From positions 1 through 64,000 of the forward strand of contig DATAUW010000005.1 in the NCBI GenBank assembly GCA_036268055.1: a DNA stretch of 64,000 bases, written 5' to 3'. Shown in pieces: positions 9,862 through 18,090 of this stretch; position 1 is the stretch's first letter, and each line of letters begins with the position of its first letter. Origin of the DNA: Verrucomicrobiia bacterium (GTDB lineage Bacteria > Verrucomicrobiota > Verrucomicrobiia > Limisphaerales > Pedosphaeraceae). The position numbers and the translations under genes were made by a program. The notes beneath the pieces are model-generated. The model did not search any database. It saw only the letters and a program-made list of their open reading frames with translations, and was not told the DNA's origin.

Positions 9862-10821
9862 ATGATTCCTCGCGAAATCCTAAAAAAAATTCGTCAGATC
9901 GAGATCCGCACCAACCGGCTCGTGAGTGAAACCCTCGCGGGGCAGTATCACAGTGTCTTCAAGGGTCAGGGCATGAACTTCGACGAGGTGCGCGAATATC
10001 AGCCCGGCGATGAAGTGCGCGCGATTGATTGGAACGTCACCGCGCGCATGAATCATCCGTTCGTGAAAAAATTCGTCGAGGAACGAGAACTCACACTGAT
10101 GCTCGTCGTGGATTTGAGCGGCTCCGGTTTGTTCGGTTCCGGCGAACAATCGAAACGCGAACTCGCCGCGGAGATCGCCTCGGTGCTCGCCTTCTCCGCG
10201 ATCCGCAACAACGACAAAGTCGGCTTGATTCTTTTCACCGAGGAAGTCGAAAAATTTATTCCGCCGCGCAAAGGCCGACGCCATGTGCTGCGCGTGATCC
10301 GCGAGATTCTATTTTTTTCGCCGAAACGGCGCGGCACGAATTTGAATCTCGCACTGGAATTTCTCACCCGCGTTACGCCGCATCGCGCCATCGCCGCTGT
10401 CGTCTCCGATTTTCTTGGCCAAAACACGACCGAGAGCAAGCCGCATGAAGGCTCGCGTCGGCAAACCGGTTTGGTGCTGCCGCAGTCTTTGGCGCTGGCA
10501 TCGTTCACGGCTCTGCGGCAGGCGAATCGCCGTCACGACGTCGTGGCGATCCAAATCACTGACCGTTTTGAACTCGAATTGCCCGCGCTCGGCCGCCTCG
10601 TGCTCAAGGATGCCGAAACCGGTGAAGTGGTCGAAGTCAATACCGGCGACGCACGCAAACGCGAGGCCTTCGCCCAACGTCAGGCCAAGGCGCAGGCGGA
10701 TTTGTTGACAGTATTTCGCGCCGCGAAGATTGATTCGATTCAGTTGCGCACGGATCAGCCGTACGGCATGGCGCTCGGCCGGTTTTTTGAAACTCGCGAA
10801 AAGAGGCGGTTGCACGGATGA
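9862..10821 (+). CDS. DUF58 domain protein (MoxR operon)
   Basis: 319 residues. The hallmark DUF58 segment EVREYQPGDEVRAIDWN is present, and the protein also has a degenerate VWA-like DLSGSG motif after it. DUF58 proteins almost always neighbour moxR and are thought to be adaptors in MoxR/VWA systems, though their biochemical role is not settled. No membrane segment is obvious, so this one is probably cytoplasmic. It ends in a 4-base ATGA overlap with the following gene, so the pair is translationally coupled. Confidence 0.93.
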   Translation: MIPREILKKIRQIEIRTNRLVSETLAGQYHSVFKGQGMNFDEVREYQPGDEVRAIDWNVTARMNHPFVKKFVEERELTLMLVVDLSGSGLFGSGEQSKRELAAEIASVLAFSAIRNNDKVGLILFTEEVEKFIPPRKGRRHVLRVIREILFFSPKRRGTNLNLALEFLTRVTPHRAIAAVVSDFLGQNTTESKPHEGSRRQTGLVLPQSLALASFTALRQANRRHDVVAIQITDRFELELPALGRLVLKDAETGEVVEVNTGDARKREAFAQRQAKAQADLLTVFRAAKIDSIQLRTDQPYGMALGRFFETREKRRLHG

Positions 10822-11393
10822 ATACCAACCCAGCCGCGCCCGCCAATCTCACGAATTTATCCGCCGCGAATGACATTCGCGCGCTCAAGCCACCCATTGA
10901 TATTCCCAATGGCTGGCTCTGGTTTTGGATTATTCTCGCGCTGGTGGTCATCGCGGTCGCGGCTTATTTCCTGTGGCAGCGCTGGCGCAAAAAGCAGGAC
11001 GAACCGGTGATCGTCCCCGTCATTCCCCCACATGAGCGCGCCCGTCAAAAGCTTCAGGAAGCGCTCGCGCTCTTTTCGCAACCGCGCCCGTTCTGCATTT
11101 TGGTTTCGGACACCGTGCGGCAATATCTTGAGGAGCGTTTTAATTTCCACGCACCCGAACGTACCACCGAGGAATTTCTTCACGAACTCCGGGCGACCGA
11201 TTTATTAATGCCCGATCAAAAGGAAAGCCTCGGCGAATTTCTTTCCGTCTGCGACATGGTGAAGTTCGCCCGCTATGAACCGGGCCAGCCGGAATTGCAA
11301 GCGCTCCACGAATCTGCCGTTCGGCTCGTGGATGAAACCGAGCCGCAACCCGTCGTCCGGGACGCTTCCACCAGCACGACCGTGACCGCATGA
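10818..11393 (+). CDS. DUF4381-like single-pass membrane protein of the Bat operon
   Basis: 191 residues. A hydrophobic segment at about 33-53 (WLWFWIILALVVIAVAAYFL) follows a short N-terminal part; a basic stretch RWRKKQ after it suggests the larger C-terminal part is cytoplasmic. This part has PPHERARQKLQEAL and a helical region with FCILVSDTVRQYLEERF, as seen in DUF4381-type proteins of MoxR/Bat operons. Function is not known beyond that association. It is coupled by 4-base overlaps on both sides to the DUF58 gene and the first VWA gene. Confidence 0.8.
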   Translation: MNTNPAAPANLTNLSAANDIRALKPPIDIPNGWLWFWIILALVVIAVAAYFLWQRWRKKQDEPVIVPVIPPHERARQKLQEALALFSQPRPFCILVSDTVRQYLEERFNFHAPERTTEEFLHELRATDLLMPDQKESLGEFLSVCDMVKFARYEPGQPELQALHESAVRLVDETEPQPVVRDASTSTTVTA

Positions 11394-12406
11394 GTTTCGC
11401 GCATCCATACGTTTTATTGTGGCTGCTGCTGCTGCCGGTGCTCGCCTGGCTGAAAGGCCGGCGTTCGCGGCAACCGGCATTTCTTTATTCGTCGGTGCAG
11501 TTGGTCAAAGGCATCATCGGCATCACGCGCTCGAACGCCGGCGCCATCCTGATCAAGCTGCGCTGGCTGGCCCTCGCGATCTTCATCATTGCCATGGCGC
11601 AACCGCGCCTGACGCACAGCGAAACCACTGTGAGCGCGAGCGGCGTGGATATTGTGCTGGCGCTCGACATGTCGGGCAGCATGATGGCCGAGGATGACGG
11701 CTTTGAATTGAACGGTCAGCAAGCCACACGCTTCGCCATCGCCAAGGATGTGTTGAAACGCTTCATCGGGAAACGTCCCAATGACCGCCTAGGCCTGGTG
11801 ATTTTCGCGACGCACGCCTTCGTGGTCGTGCCGCCGACGCTGGACCACGATTTTTTTGCCGAGAACCTTGACCGTCTCGACATTGGCATGGAAGGTTTTG
11901 ATGATCACGCCACGGCGATCGGTTCGGCGCTTTCGACCTGCCTCAATCGCCTGCGCGATTTGAAATCGAAAAGTAAAATCGTGATCCTGATGACCGACGG
12001 CGAAAATAATTCCGGCAAAGTCCCGCCACTCACGGCGGCTGAGGCGGCGCAGGCGCTCGGCGTGAAAGTCTATACGGTCGGCGTGGGCACGCGCGGGCAG
12101 GCGCGCATCGCGACTGGCCGCGTGGATGTTTTTGGGCGCAAGGAATATCAGCGCATCCCCGTGGACGTGGACGAAGTCACGCTCTCGAAAATTGCCAGCA
12201 TGACCGGCGGAAAATATTATCGCGCCGACAGTTCGGACACGATGAGGAAGATTTACGCGGACATTGATCGTTTGGAAAAGACCGATGCCCAGGTGAAAAA
12301 ATATACGCAATACAACGAATTTTTTCCGTGGGTGATTTTGCCGGGACTGTTTGTGCTGCTGCTGGAAGTGATCCTGACGCACACGATCTGGAGGAAGCTG
12401 CCATGA
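11390..12406 (+). CDS. BatA-like VWA-domain membrane protein
   Basis: 338 residues. Two N-terminal membrane segments (about 6-20 and 55-71), a VWA domain with the MIDAS motif DMSGSM at 93-98, and a C-terminal membrane segment (VILPGLFVLLLEVIL). This is the BatA/BatB topology, with the metal-binding VWA domain held near the membrane. ILMTDGENNSG is the expected later part of the VWA fold. It overlaps both neighbours by 4 bases. In Bat systems these proteins are linked to oxidative-stress tolerance in some bacteria, but the mechanism is unclear and the role here is inferred from family and context. Confidence 0.92.
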   Translation: MSFAHPYVLLWLLLLPVLAWLKGRRSRQPAFLYSSVQLVKGIIGITRSNAGAILIKLRWLALAIFIIAMAQPRLTHSETTVSASGVDIVLALDMSGSMMAEDDGFELNGQQATRFAIAKDVLKRFIGKRPNDRLGLVIFATHAFVVVPPTLDHDFFAENLDRLDIGMEGFDDHATAIGSALSTCLNRLRDLKSKSKIVILMTDGENNSGKVPPLTAAEAAQALGVKVYTVGVGTRGQARIATGRVDVFGRKEYQRIPVDVDEVTLSKIASMTGGKYYRADSSDTMRKIYADIDRLEKTDAQVKKYTQYNEFFPWVILPGLFVLLLEVILTHTIWRKLP

Positions 12407-14097
12407 GAATCGCCGCGCCGCAGATGCTTTGGTTGATTGTGCTTTTGGTGGGGCCGTTGATCGCATTTTTGTGGTGGGCCTGGCGCAAGCGCGAGCAACT
12501 CATCACGCAATTTATTTCCACGCGATTGCTTGGACATTTGAAAGTGGGCTTCTCACCGAGCCGGCAAAAGGCGCGGCTCGCCATGATCGTCACTGCAGTC
12601 GTGTTGATCATCTTCGCGCTGGCGCGTCCGCAATGGGGAGTGACGCGGGAGGAAGCACGATTGCGCGGGCTCGACATCATCCTCGCGGTTGATACTTCCA
12701 ACAGCATGCTCGCCGAAGACGTTTCGCCAAATCGCCTCGCGCGCGCCAAACTCGCGGCATTGGATTTGATGAAACGCGCGAAGACGGATCGCCTGGGTTT
12801 GGTCGCATTTGCCGGCGACGCTTTTCTGGAATGCCCATTAACGCTGGACGATGCCGCATTCAGTCAAAGCGTCAATGCCTTGGACACAACCACGATTTCG
12901 CAAGGCGGAACCGCCGTGGCCGAAGCGATTAATGAAGCGCGCAAGGCGTTCAAGAAGGAATCCGACGCGCATAAAGTTTTGGTGCTGCTGACGGACGGCG
13001 AAGACCATGACAGTGACGCCGTGGGCGCGGCGGAGAATGCGGCGAAGGAAGGCGTAGTGATTTTCACAGTCGGCATCGGCACGCCCGAGGGAGAGGTTTT
13101 GCGCATCCGCAACGAGCAAGGGCAACTGGATTATATCCGCGACGAAGCGGGCAATCCGGTGAAGTCAAAACTCGATGAAGATTTGTTGCGCAAGCTCGCG
13201 AGTGTCACCAAGGGTTTTTATCTTCCGTTGCGCGGAACGAAAACGATGGATTCGATTTACGATCAGGGCATCGCTCCCCTGCCCAAGTCGGAAAGCTCGG
13301 TGAAGACCTTCCAAAACTATCATGAACGGTATCAATGGCCGCTGGCATTGGCAGCGGCATTATTGATCCTGGAAATGTTTTTGCCGGACCGTTCGCGCCG
13401 CCGCTCGAAAAAACCACCCGTGGCAACGGCGGCGGTGGTTCCCCTGGCCATCTTGCTAATGTTGCCGATGGGCGCATCGGCAAGCCCGGGCAGTGCATTG
13501 CGGGAATACAATGACGGCAAATACGACGAGGCTTTGAAGGATTACAACCAGGCGTTGGAAAAACATAAAGACGATCCGCGATTGCATTTCAATGCGGGCG
13601 CAGCGGCATATCAAAGCCGGCATTTGGATGAGGCAGCGAAGGAATTCAACGAGGCATTGGCAGCGACTCAGGATTTGCAATTACAACAGCGCGCCTATTA
13701 CAACCTGGCCAATACGATGTATCGTGCGGGGCAGCAGGCCTCCGACCCGCAGAAAAAGCAGGAAGCGTGGGAGAATGCGATCAAGGGTTACGAGAGCGCT
13801 TTGAAACTGAACCCGCAGGATCCGGACGCAAAGTTCAACCAGGATTTCGTGACGAAACAACTGGAAGAATTAAAGAAGCAACAGCAATCGCAGAGTGACA
13901 GCAAAAATATCGAACCGAGCGACGCCGCAAAACGGGCCAAGGCCATCGCGGACGAACAGATGCAGCGTCGCAATTATCGCCAGGCCCTGGAGACGATGGA
14001 ATCCCAGTTGCAGCGCGACCCGACCACGAGCTATTACCAGGATTACATGAAAAGACTAAAGGAGGTTGTGGATGTTCAGGAAAATACTGGCCATTAG
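12403..14097 (+). CDS. BatB-like VWA protein fused to a BatC-like TPR domain
   Basis: 564 residues from the ATG at 12403, which overlaps the previous stop by 4 bases (a longer frame only reads through the previous gene). Two N-terminal membrane segments (about 8-26 and 58-75) precede a VWA domain with DTSNSM at 97-102 and LLTDGEDHDSD. A membrane segment follows near 312-329. After a basic patch comes a second hydrophobic stretch at 340-361 ending in ASA, like a signal peptide, and then TPR repeats (ALREYNDGKYDEALKDYNQA, HFNAGAAAYQSRHLDEAAKE and so on). In many genomes BatB and the TPR protein BatC are separate, so this looks like a gene fusion that kept the BatC signal peptide. Confidence 0.9.
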   Translation: MRIAAPQMLWLIVLLVGPLIAFLWWAWRKREQLITQFISTRLLGHLKVGFSPSRQKARLAMIVTAVVLIIFALARPQWGVTREEARLRGLDIILAVDTSNSMLAEDVSPNRLARAKLAALDLMKRAKTDRLGLVAFAGDAFLECPLTLDDAAFSQSVNALDTTTISQGGTAVAEAINEARKAFKKESDAHKVLVLLTDGEDHDSDAVGAAENAAKEGVVIFTVGIGTPEGEVLRIRNEQGQLDYIRDEAGNPVKSKLDEDLLRKLASVTKGFYLPLRGTKTMDSIYDQGIAPLPKSESSVKTFQNYHERYQWPLALAAALLILEMFLPDRSRRRSKKPPVATAAVVPLAILLMLPMGASASPGSALREYNDGKYDEALKDYNQALEKHKDDPRLHFNAGAAAYQSRHLDEAAKEFNEALAATQDLQLQQRAYYNLANTMYRAGQQASDPQKKQEAWENAIKGYESALKLNPQDPDAKFNQDFVTKQLEELKKQQQSQSDSKNIEPSDAAKRAKAIADEQMQRRNYRQALETMESQLQRDPTTSYYQDYMKRLKEVVDVQENTGH

Positions 14098-14713
14098 CCT
14101 CGCTTTAATTCCACTCGCGGCTCACGCGGAAACGGCGGACGATTATTTTCATCGTGGCGCGCAACTCTATATCCAGGGCGACAAGCCCAAGGCGATTCAG
14201 CAAATCGTGACGGGTTTGCAGCAATTCCCGAACGACCCGAAGCTTCAGCAAATTGCGGTGATATTACGGAAAGAGGAGCAACAACAGCAGAAAAAGAATC
14301 AGCAGCAAAAACAGCAAAATCAATCACAGCAAGACAAGGATAAAAACGGCCAGTCGCAGCAAGGTCAGAATTCGGCCAAGGATAAGCAAAATTCGCAAGG
14401 GCAAAAAAAAGACCAGGCTAAAGAAAAATCCGAGGAGCAGAAGCAGCAGGAAAAGGACGAGCAGGCTCAAGCGGGAGATAAAAAAGACGAGCAACAAAAA
14501 CAGCAGCAAGCGCAACAAGAGCAAGCAGCCCAGGAAGCAAAAGACAAAGCCACTGAGGAAGCGCAAAAAGAAGCCCAGATGATGGCTGCCGGGGAGATGA
14601 CTCCGAAGCAGGCGCAACAGTTATTGGACGCGGAAAAGGACGACGAGCACGTGTTCCAAGTCGCGCCGCCGAACAAAAACACGAGCCAGAGCCGGGCTTA
14701 TAAAAATTGGTAG
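14072..14713 (+). CDS. Exported Gln/Lys/Glu-rich protein with N-terminal TPR-like region
   Basis: 213 residues from ATG 14072, which has a textbook ribosome-binding site (GGAGG at 14061-14065, six-base spacing), rare in this window. A signal peptide (FRKILAISLALIPLAAHA) is followed by a single TPR-like helical hairpin (DDYFHRGAQLYIQGDKPKAI). About 110 residues made almost only of Q, K, E, D, A, S and N come next, and the C-terminus reads MTPKQAQQLLDAEKDDEHVF. It overlaps the BatB/TPR gene by 26 bases and ends the Bat operon. Similar low-complexity proteins accompany Bat loci. An A8 run at about 14403-14410 could cause slippage. No BatD gene follows. Confidence 0.82.
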   Translation: MFRKILAISLALIPLAAHAETADDYFHRGAQLYIQGDKPKAIQQIVTGLQQFPNDPKLQQIAVILRKEEQQQQKKNQQQKQQNQSQQDKDKNGQSQQGQNSAKDKQNSQGQKKDQAKEKSEEQKQQEKDEQAQAGDKKDEQQKQQQAQQEQAAQEAKDKATEEAQKEAQMMAAGEMTPKQAQQLLDAEKDDEHVFQVAPPNKNTSQSRAYKNW

Positions 14714-14841
14714 GCATTGTGAGCCGCGCAGGGCTTGTCGAATATCGCGATTTCAATTCCCGATTGATCTTCGCTTGTGCGACTGAATTCTCGTTGCTAA
14801 GGTTTCGTCGAACCTCATCACGAACCGATGCCATTATCTCT

Positions 14842-15897
14842 ATGAAATGCGGAAACTTTTCTTTTGGAACTTTTGTTTTGTCTTCAACGCTGATCGCCGG
14901 GGCGTTCGCGCCCTGCTACGCCGCACCCGATCCGAACTGGGTGGATCATGATCGCGACCGGCCTTTGCCGCCGGTGGTCACGCCCGCCATCAATTCGACC
15001 GATGATAAAGTGGGCAAAGCGCCATCGGATGCCGTCGTGCTTTTCGACGGCGCGGATATTTCGCAATGGGTGAAGCTCGACGACGGCAGCCCGACCAAAT
15101 GGATCGTGCGCGACGGTTATATGGAATGCGTGCGCGGCAGTGGTTACGTGCGCACGCTGCAATGTTTCGGTGATTGCCAATTCCACGTCGAGTGGTGCAC
15201 GCCGAACCCACCACACGGAGAAGGCCAGGGCCGCGGCAACAGCGGCGTGTTCATGGGCTTCGACCGTTATGAAACACAGGTGCTCGATTCTTATGAGAGC
15301 AAGACTTACGCAGACGGCTCGGCGGGCTCCATCTACGGCCAGTATCCTCCGCTCGCAAACGTCACTTTGCCGCCCGGCAAATGGCAGACGTACGACATCA
15401 TTTACACCGCGCCGCGATTCGATGCCGCTGGCAAATTGCTTTCGCCCGCGCGCGAGACGGTGATTCACAATGGCGTGCTCATCCAAAATAACGTCGAGTT
15501 GACCGGCCCGACTTCTTGGCTCGAACGCGCGCCTTACGTGGCGCATCCCGAGAAGCAGCCGATCGCTTTGCAGGACCACGGCAATCCCGTCCGCTACCGC
15601 AATATCTGGGTGCGCGAACTCGGCAAACCGGGCAAGAAAGAATTCATGCTGCCGGAAGCGACGCTGGAAAGTTACAGCGGAACTTACGATGGCAGCCTCA
15701 GAATTTCCCACGAGAACCATCAACTCGTGGCGATGTTCCAAGGCATTCGCTTCGTCATGTTCGCGGAATCACCGACCCACTTTTTCGCGAAGACAACGGA
15801 CCTGCAACTGGATTTCGTGACCGGCGACGGCGGCAAAGTTACCGGCGTGAAATGGTCAGTCGGCGAAGGCAGCGGAAGTTTGGCCACCAAAAAATAA
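14842..15897 (+). CDS. Exported DUF1080 protein (3-keto-disaccharide hydrolase family)
   Basis: 351 residues from ATG 14842, which gives a clean signal peptide (cut after CYAA). The longer open frame before it has no signal-like start. Typical DUF1080 features are VVLFDGADISQWV near the beginning, the GNSGVFMGFDRYETQVLDSY motif, and LQDHGNPVRYRNIWVREL at the end of the domain. The fold is a concanavalin-like sandwich; some members hydrolyse 3-keto-glycosides, others are uncharacterised. A C-terminal extension of about 80 residues (ESYSGTYDGSLRISHENHQL and following) is beta-rich. These proteins are very common in Planctomycetes and Verrucomicrobia. It stands alone and is closed by a strong terminator. 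Confidence 0.9.
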   Translation: MKCGNFSFGTFVLSSTLIAGAFAPCYAAPDPNWVDHDRDRPLPPVVTPAINSTDDKVGKAPSDAVVLFDGADISQWVKLDDGSPTKWIVRDGYMECVRGSGYVRTLQCFGDCQFHVEWCTPNPPHGEGQGRGNSGVFMGFDRYETQVLDSYESKTYADGSAGSIYGQYPPLANVTLPPGKWQTYDIIYTAPRFDAAGKLLSPARETVIHNGVLIQNNVELTGPTSWLERAPYVAHPEKQPIALQDHGNPVRYRNIWVRELGKPGKKEFMLPEATLESYSGTYDGSLRISHENHQLVAMFQGIRFVMFAESPTHFFAKTTDLQLDFVTGDGGKVTGVKWSVGEGSGSLATKK

Positions 15898-15942
15898 TTG
15901 TCCGCGTTTAGCGCGCGGAGATTCCAATTCAAAAAAACAAAA

Positions 15943-15975
15943 CCCCCGGCCGAAATCTTCGACCGGGGGTTTTTT
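15943..15975. terminator. Intrinsic terminator between the DUF1080 gene and rplI
   Basis: A GC-rich stem (15943-15954 with 15958-15969, one mismatch) is followed by a run of T (15970-15975) and preceded by runs of A (around 15931-15942). It can therefore stop transcription from both sides, which suits the two convergent genes. Confidence 0.9.
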
Positions 15976-15991
15976 GAAATAGATCAGCAGC

Positions 15992-16597
15992 TTACTTGCC
16001 TTTGTCGCCCTTCGCAGCGCGGGGCTTGCGTTCGGCTTTTTCAGGACGTTCCGCAACCTGGGCGGTTTCGCCCCGCTTGCCGCGCTTTTCAGTGCGCTCT
16101 TCTCTTTCCGGCGCCGGAGCTTCCTCGGCTTTGGGCAGCGGATTGAGACTTTCCACGCGCACTTTCAAGGTGGTCGTCACGCCGTGATAGAGGCGCAATT
16201 CCACTTCGTGTTCGCCGAGCGTGCGGATCGGATGTTCGAGATGGATTTTCTTTTTGTCCAGCGCGACGTCGAATTGCGTCTTGAGCTGGTCGGCGATGGT
16301 GCCGGAAGTGACGGAACCAAACATCTTGCCATCTTCGCCGGTCTTCACAGCCACGACCGCCGTGAGCTTGGACAAGCTGCGCGACAGTTCGGTCATGTGG
16401 TTGAGTTCTTCCGCTTCGCGTGTGGCGCGGCGCTGCTTGAGCGCTTCGATGCGGCGTTTGTTCGCGCCGGTCAGCGGGATCGCGAAACCTTGCGGAAACA
16501 AATAATTGCGGGCGTAGCCGGCGGCAACCTTGATCTGGTCGGACTCGGCGCCCAAGCCGACGATATTATGGGTAAGAATGACTTCAGTTTTTGGCAT
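15992..16597 (-). CDS. rplI: 50S ribosomal protein L9 with basic C-terminal tail
   Basis: 201 residues. The first 150 form L9: the N-terminal domain (MPKTEVILTHNIVGLGAESD, GYARNYLFPQGFA), a long connecting helix, and the C-terminal rRNA-binding domain (GKMFGSVTSGTIADQL). L9 binds 23S rRNA and reaches out from the L1 side of the ribosome. About 45 extra residues at the end are rich in Glu, Arg and Lys (EREERTEKRGKRGE and so on), beyond the usual 148-150. The gene is last in the prs-rplY-pth-rpsF-ssb-rplI operon; rpsR, usually just before rplI, is absent. Confidence 0.97.
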   Translation of the reverse strand: MPKTEVILTHNIVGLGAESDQIKVAAGYARNYLFPQGFAIPLTGANKRRIEALKQRRATREAEELNHMTELSRSLSKLTAVVAVKTGEDGKMFGSVTSGTIADQLKTQFDVALDKKKIHLEHPIRTLGEHEVELRLYHGVTTTLKVRVESLNPLPKAEEAPAPEREERTEKRGKRGETAQVAERPEKAERKPRAAKGDKGK

Positions 16598-16655
16598 ACA
16601 AATTTTTCGTTAAAGGTTCAAGTTGAGCGCAACACTTCGCGCCCGCAAATCATCA

Positions 16656-17114
16656 TCAAAATGGAACGTCATCGTCTTCCGGCGGCGGACCGTCGGAATC
16701 GGGACTCTCGGCTTTCGAACTCGGCGGCGCAGGACGGCTGCTGCTGCGCGGCGAATCAGGCGCACCGCCTTCACCGCGATCACCACCGCCAAGGAATTGA
16801 AAACCTTCCAGCACCACGCCCATTCGCTGGCGTTTCTGGCCGGTTTGTTTGTCGTCCCACTGGTCGAGCTTGAGGCGGCCTTCGATCATCAACGGGCGGC
16901 CTTTTTTCATGTACTGCGCGATCGTCTCAGCCTGGCGTCCGAAAGCATCCACGTCAATGAACGTGACTTCTTCCTTCGACTCGCCGGACTCACTGCGCCA
17001 CGTGCGATTGACGGCCAGCCCAATCTTGGCAATAGCAATCCCCTTGGGAGTGTAGCGCAACTCGGGGTCGCGCGTCAGGTTCCCAATCAGGATGACTTTG
17101 TTGTAACTGGGCAT
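16656..17114 (-). CDS. ssb: Single-stranded DNA-binding protein
   Basis: 152 residues. The OB fold occupies about 1-110, starting MPSYNKVILIGNLTRDPELRY with LAVNRTWRS and EVTFIDVDAFGRQAE. A flexible Gly/Ser/Pro tail follows. The last residues PPPEDDDVPF are the acidic tip that binds replication and repair partners. SSB coats single-stranded DNA in replication, recombination and repair. It lies 6 bases after rpsF and 58 bases before rplI. The position between rpsF and the next ribosomal gene is standard and marks this as the housekeeping SSB. Confidence 0.97.
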   Translation of the reverse strand: MPSYNKVILIGNLTRDPELRYTPKGIAIAKIGLAVNRTWRSESGESKEEVTFIDVDAFGRQAETIAQYMKKGRPLMIEGRLKLDQWDDKQTGQKRQRMGVVLEGFQFLGGGDRGEGGAPDSPRSSSRPAPPSSKAESPDSDGPPPEDDDVPF

Positions 17115-17120
17115 GAACGC

Positions 17121-17435
17121 TTAGGCGGCAGTGGCTTCAGCCTTGGGCGCGTTCGCTTCGGTGAACATGACGCGAAATACGTCGTCGTTCAGCGCGAACT
17201 TGCTCTGCAACTGCGGCAGCGTAGCGGCCGGGCTCGAGAAAATGACGTTGACGTAGAAGCCCGAATTGAACTTCTTGTCGGCCACGCGCGAAAAGCTGCG
17301 CTTGTCCATTTTCTGCACCGTCTCGACGCGCCCACCGGCGGCGTTGATATCCGCGGACAGCTTGTCAATCGTGTCCTTGATCGCTTCTTCTTTGCCTGCG
17401 GTGTTCAATATGAACAACCCTTCGTATCGTTTCAC
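17121..17435 (-). CDS. rpsF: 30S ribosomal protein S6
   Basis: 104 residues. S6 is a small ferredoxin-like-fold protein of the 30S platform that normally pairs with S18. MKRYEGLFILNTAGKEEAI is the typical start and VNVIFSSPAATLPQLQSKFALNDDVFR the later half. The start codon is GTG, overlapping the pth stop by 4 bases (GTGA), so translation is coupled. The partner gene rpsR (S18), commonly in the same operon between ssb and rplI, is not in this window. Confidence 0.96.
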   Translation of the reverse strand: MKRYEGLFILNTAGKEEAIKDTIDKLSADINAAGGRVETVQKMDKRSFSRVADKKFNSGFYVNVIFSSPAATLPQLQSKFALNDDVFRVMFTEANAPKAEATAA

Positions 17436-18067
17436 TCTGTTTTCCTTTTCTCTTCCGGGACTTTTATCACCCCGTTAAATTGATTCATTGCTTTCTCGGT
17501 CCCGCTGTCCAGCCAGGCCTCAACCTGTGCCGACGCCGCCGTCAAAATCTGTTCTACCGTCACCATCTCCACCGCCGTGAATGGCGCCAAAACATAACCC
17601 GTTATCTCCCGCCGGCCATCCGCCGTCCGGCCAATGCCCAATCGCTGCCGCGCAAACTCCGGGCTCGCCACATGTTGCTCGATGGATTCGAGTCCGTGAT
17701 GGCCACCGCTGCTGCCGCGCGCCCGCAAACGAATTTCGCCAAACGGCAAATCGGCATCGTCCACCGCGACCAACAACCGCGCCAGCGGCAACCGATAAAA
17801 TCCCACTATCGCACCGACCGTTTCGCCGCTCGCGTTCATAAACGTCTGCGGCTGCGCCAGCAAAACCGTGCGACCGTTTCGTTCCACCCGCGCGACCTGC
17901 GACTGAAACTTTTTTTCGGTCATCCACGACGCCTTCCACCGTTCCGCAAGCCGTTCCACCAGTAAAAAACCGATGTTGTGCCGCGTCCGGGCGTATTTGG
18001 CGCCGGGATTTCCCAACCCTACGATGAGATATAAATTCTCCACGGCCGGGTCGGGTGAAGCGGCCAA
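17432..18067 (-). CDS. pth: Peptidyl-tRNA hydrolase
   Basis: 211 residues by the longest reasonable frame. Pth releases peptides from tRNAs that dropped off the ribosome. LIVGLGNPGAKYARTRHNIGF holds the catalytic His (about position 30); QTFMNASGETVGAI and VVDDADLPFGEIRLRARGSSGGHHGL-type segments match the family core. The frame begins at TTG 18067; a GTG at 18043 gives a start closer to the usual 'MxLIVGLGNPG' and is an equally good choice. There is a 23-base gap after rplY and a 4-base overlap with rpsF. A 3' extension of about 15 residues over the standard length is present. Confidence 0.95.
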   Translation of the reverse strand: MAASPDPAVENLYLIVGLGNPGAKYARTRHNIGFLLVERLAERWKASWMTEKKFQSQVARVERNGRTVLLAQPQTFMNASGETVGAIVGFYRLPLARLLVAVDDADLPFGEIRLRARGSSGGHHGLESIEQHVASPEFARQRLGIGRTADGRREITGYVLAPFTAVEMVTVEQILTAASAQVEAWLDSGTEKAMNQFNGVIKVPEEKRKTE

Positions 18068-18090
18068 ATTCTCTTCGGCCGCCTAAAAAA

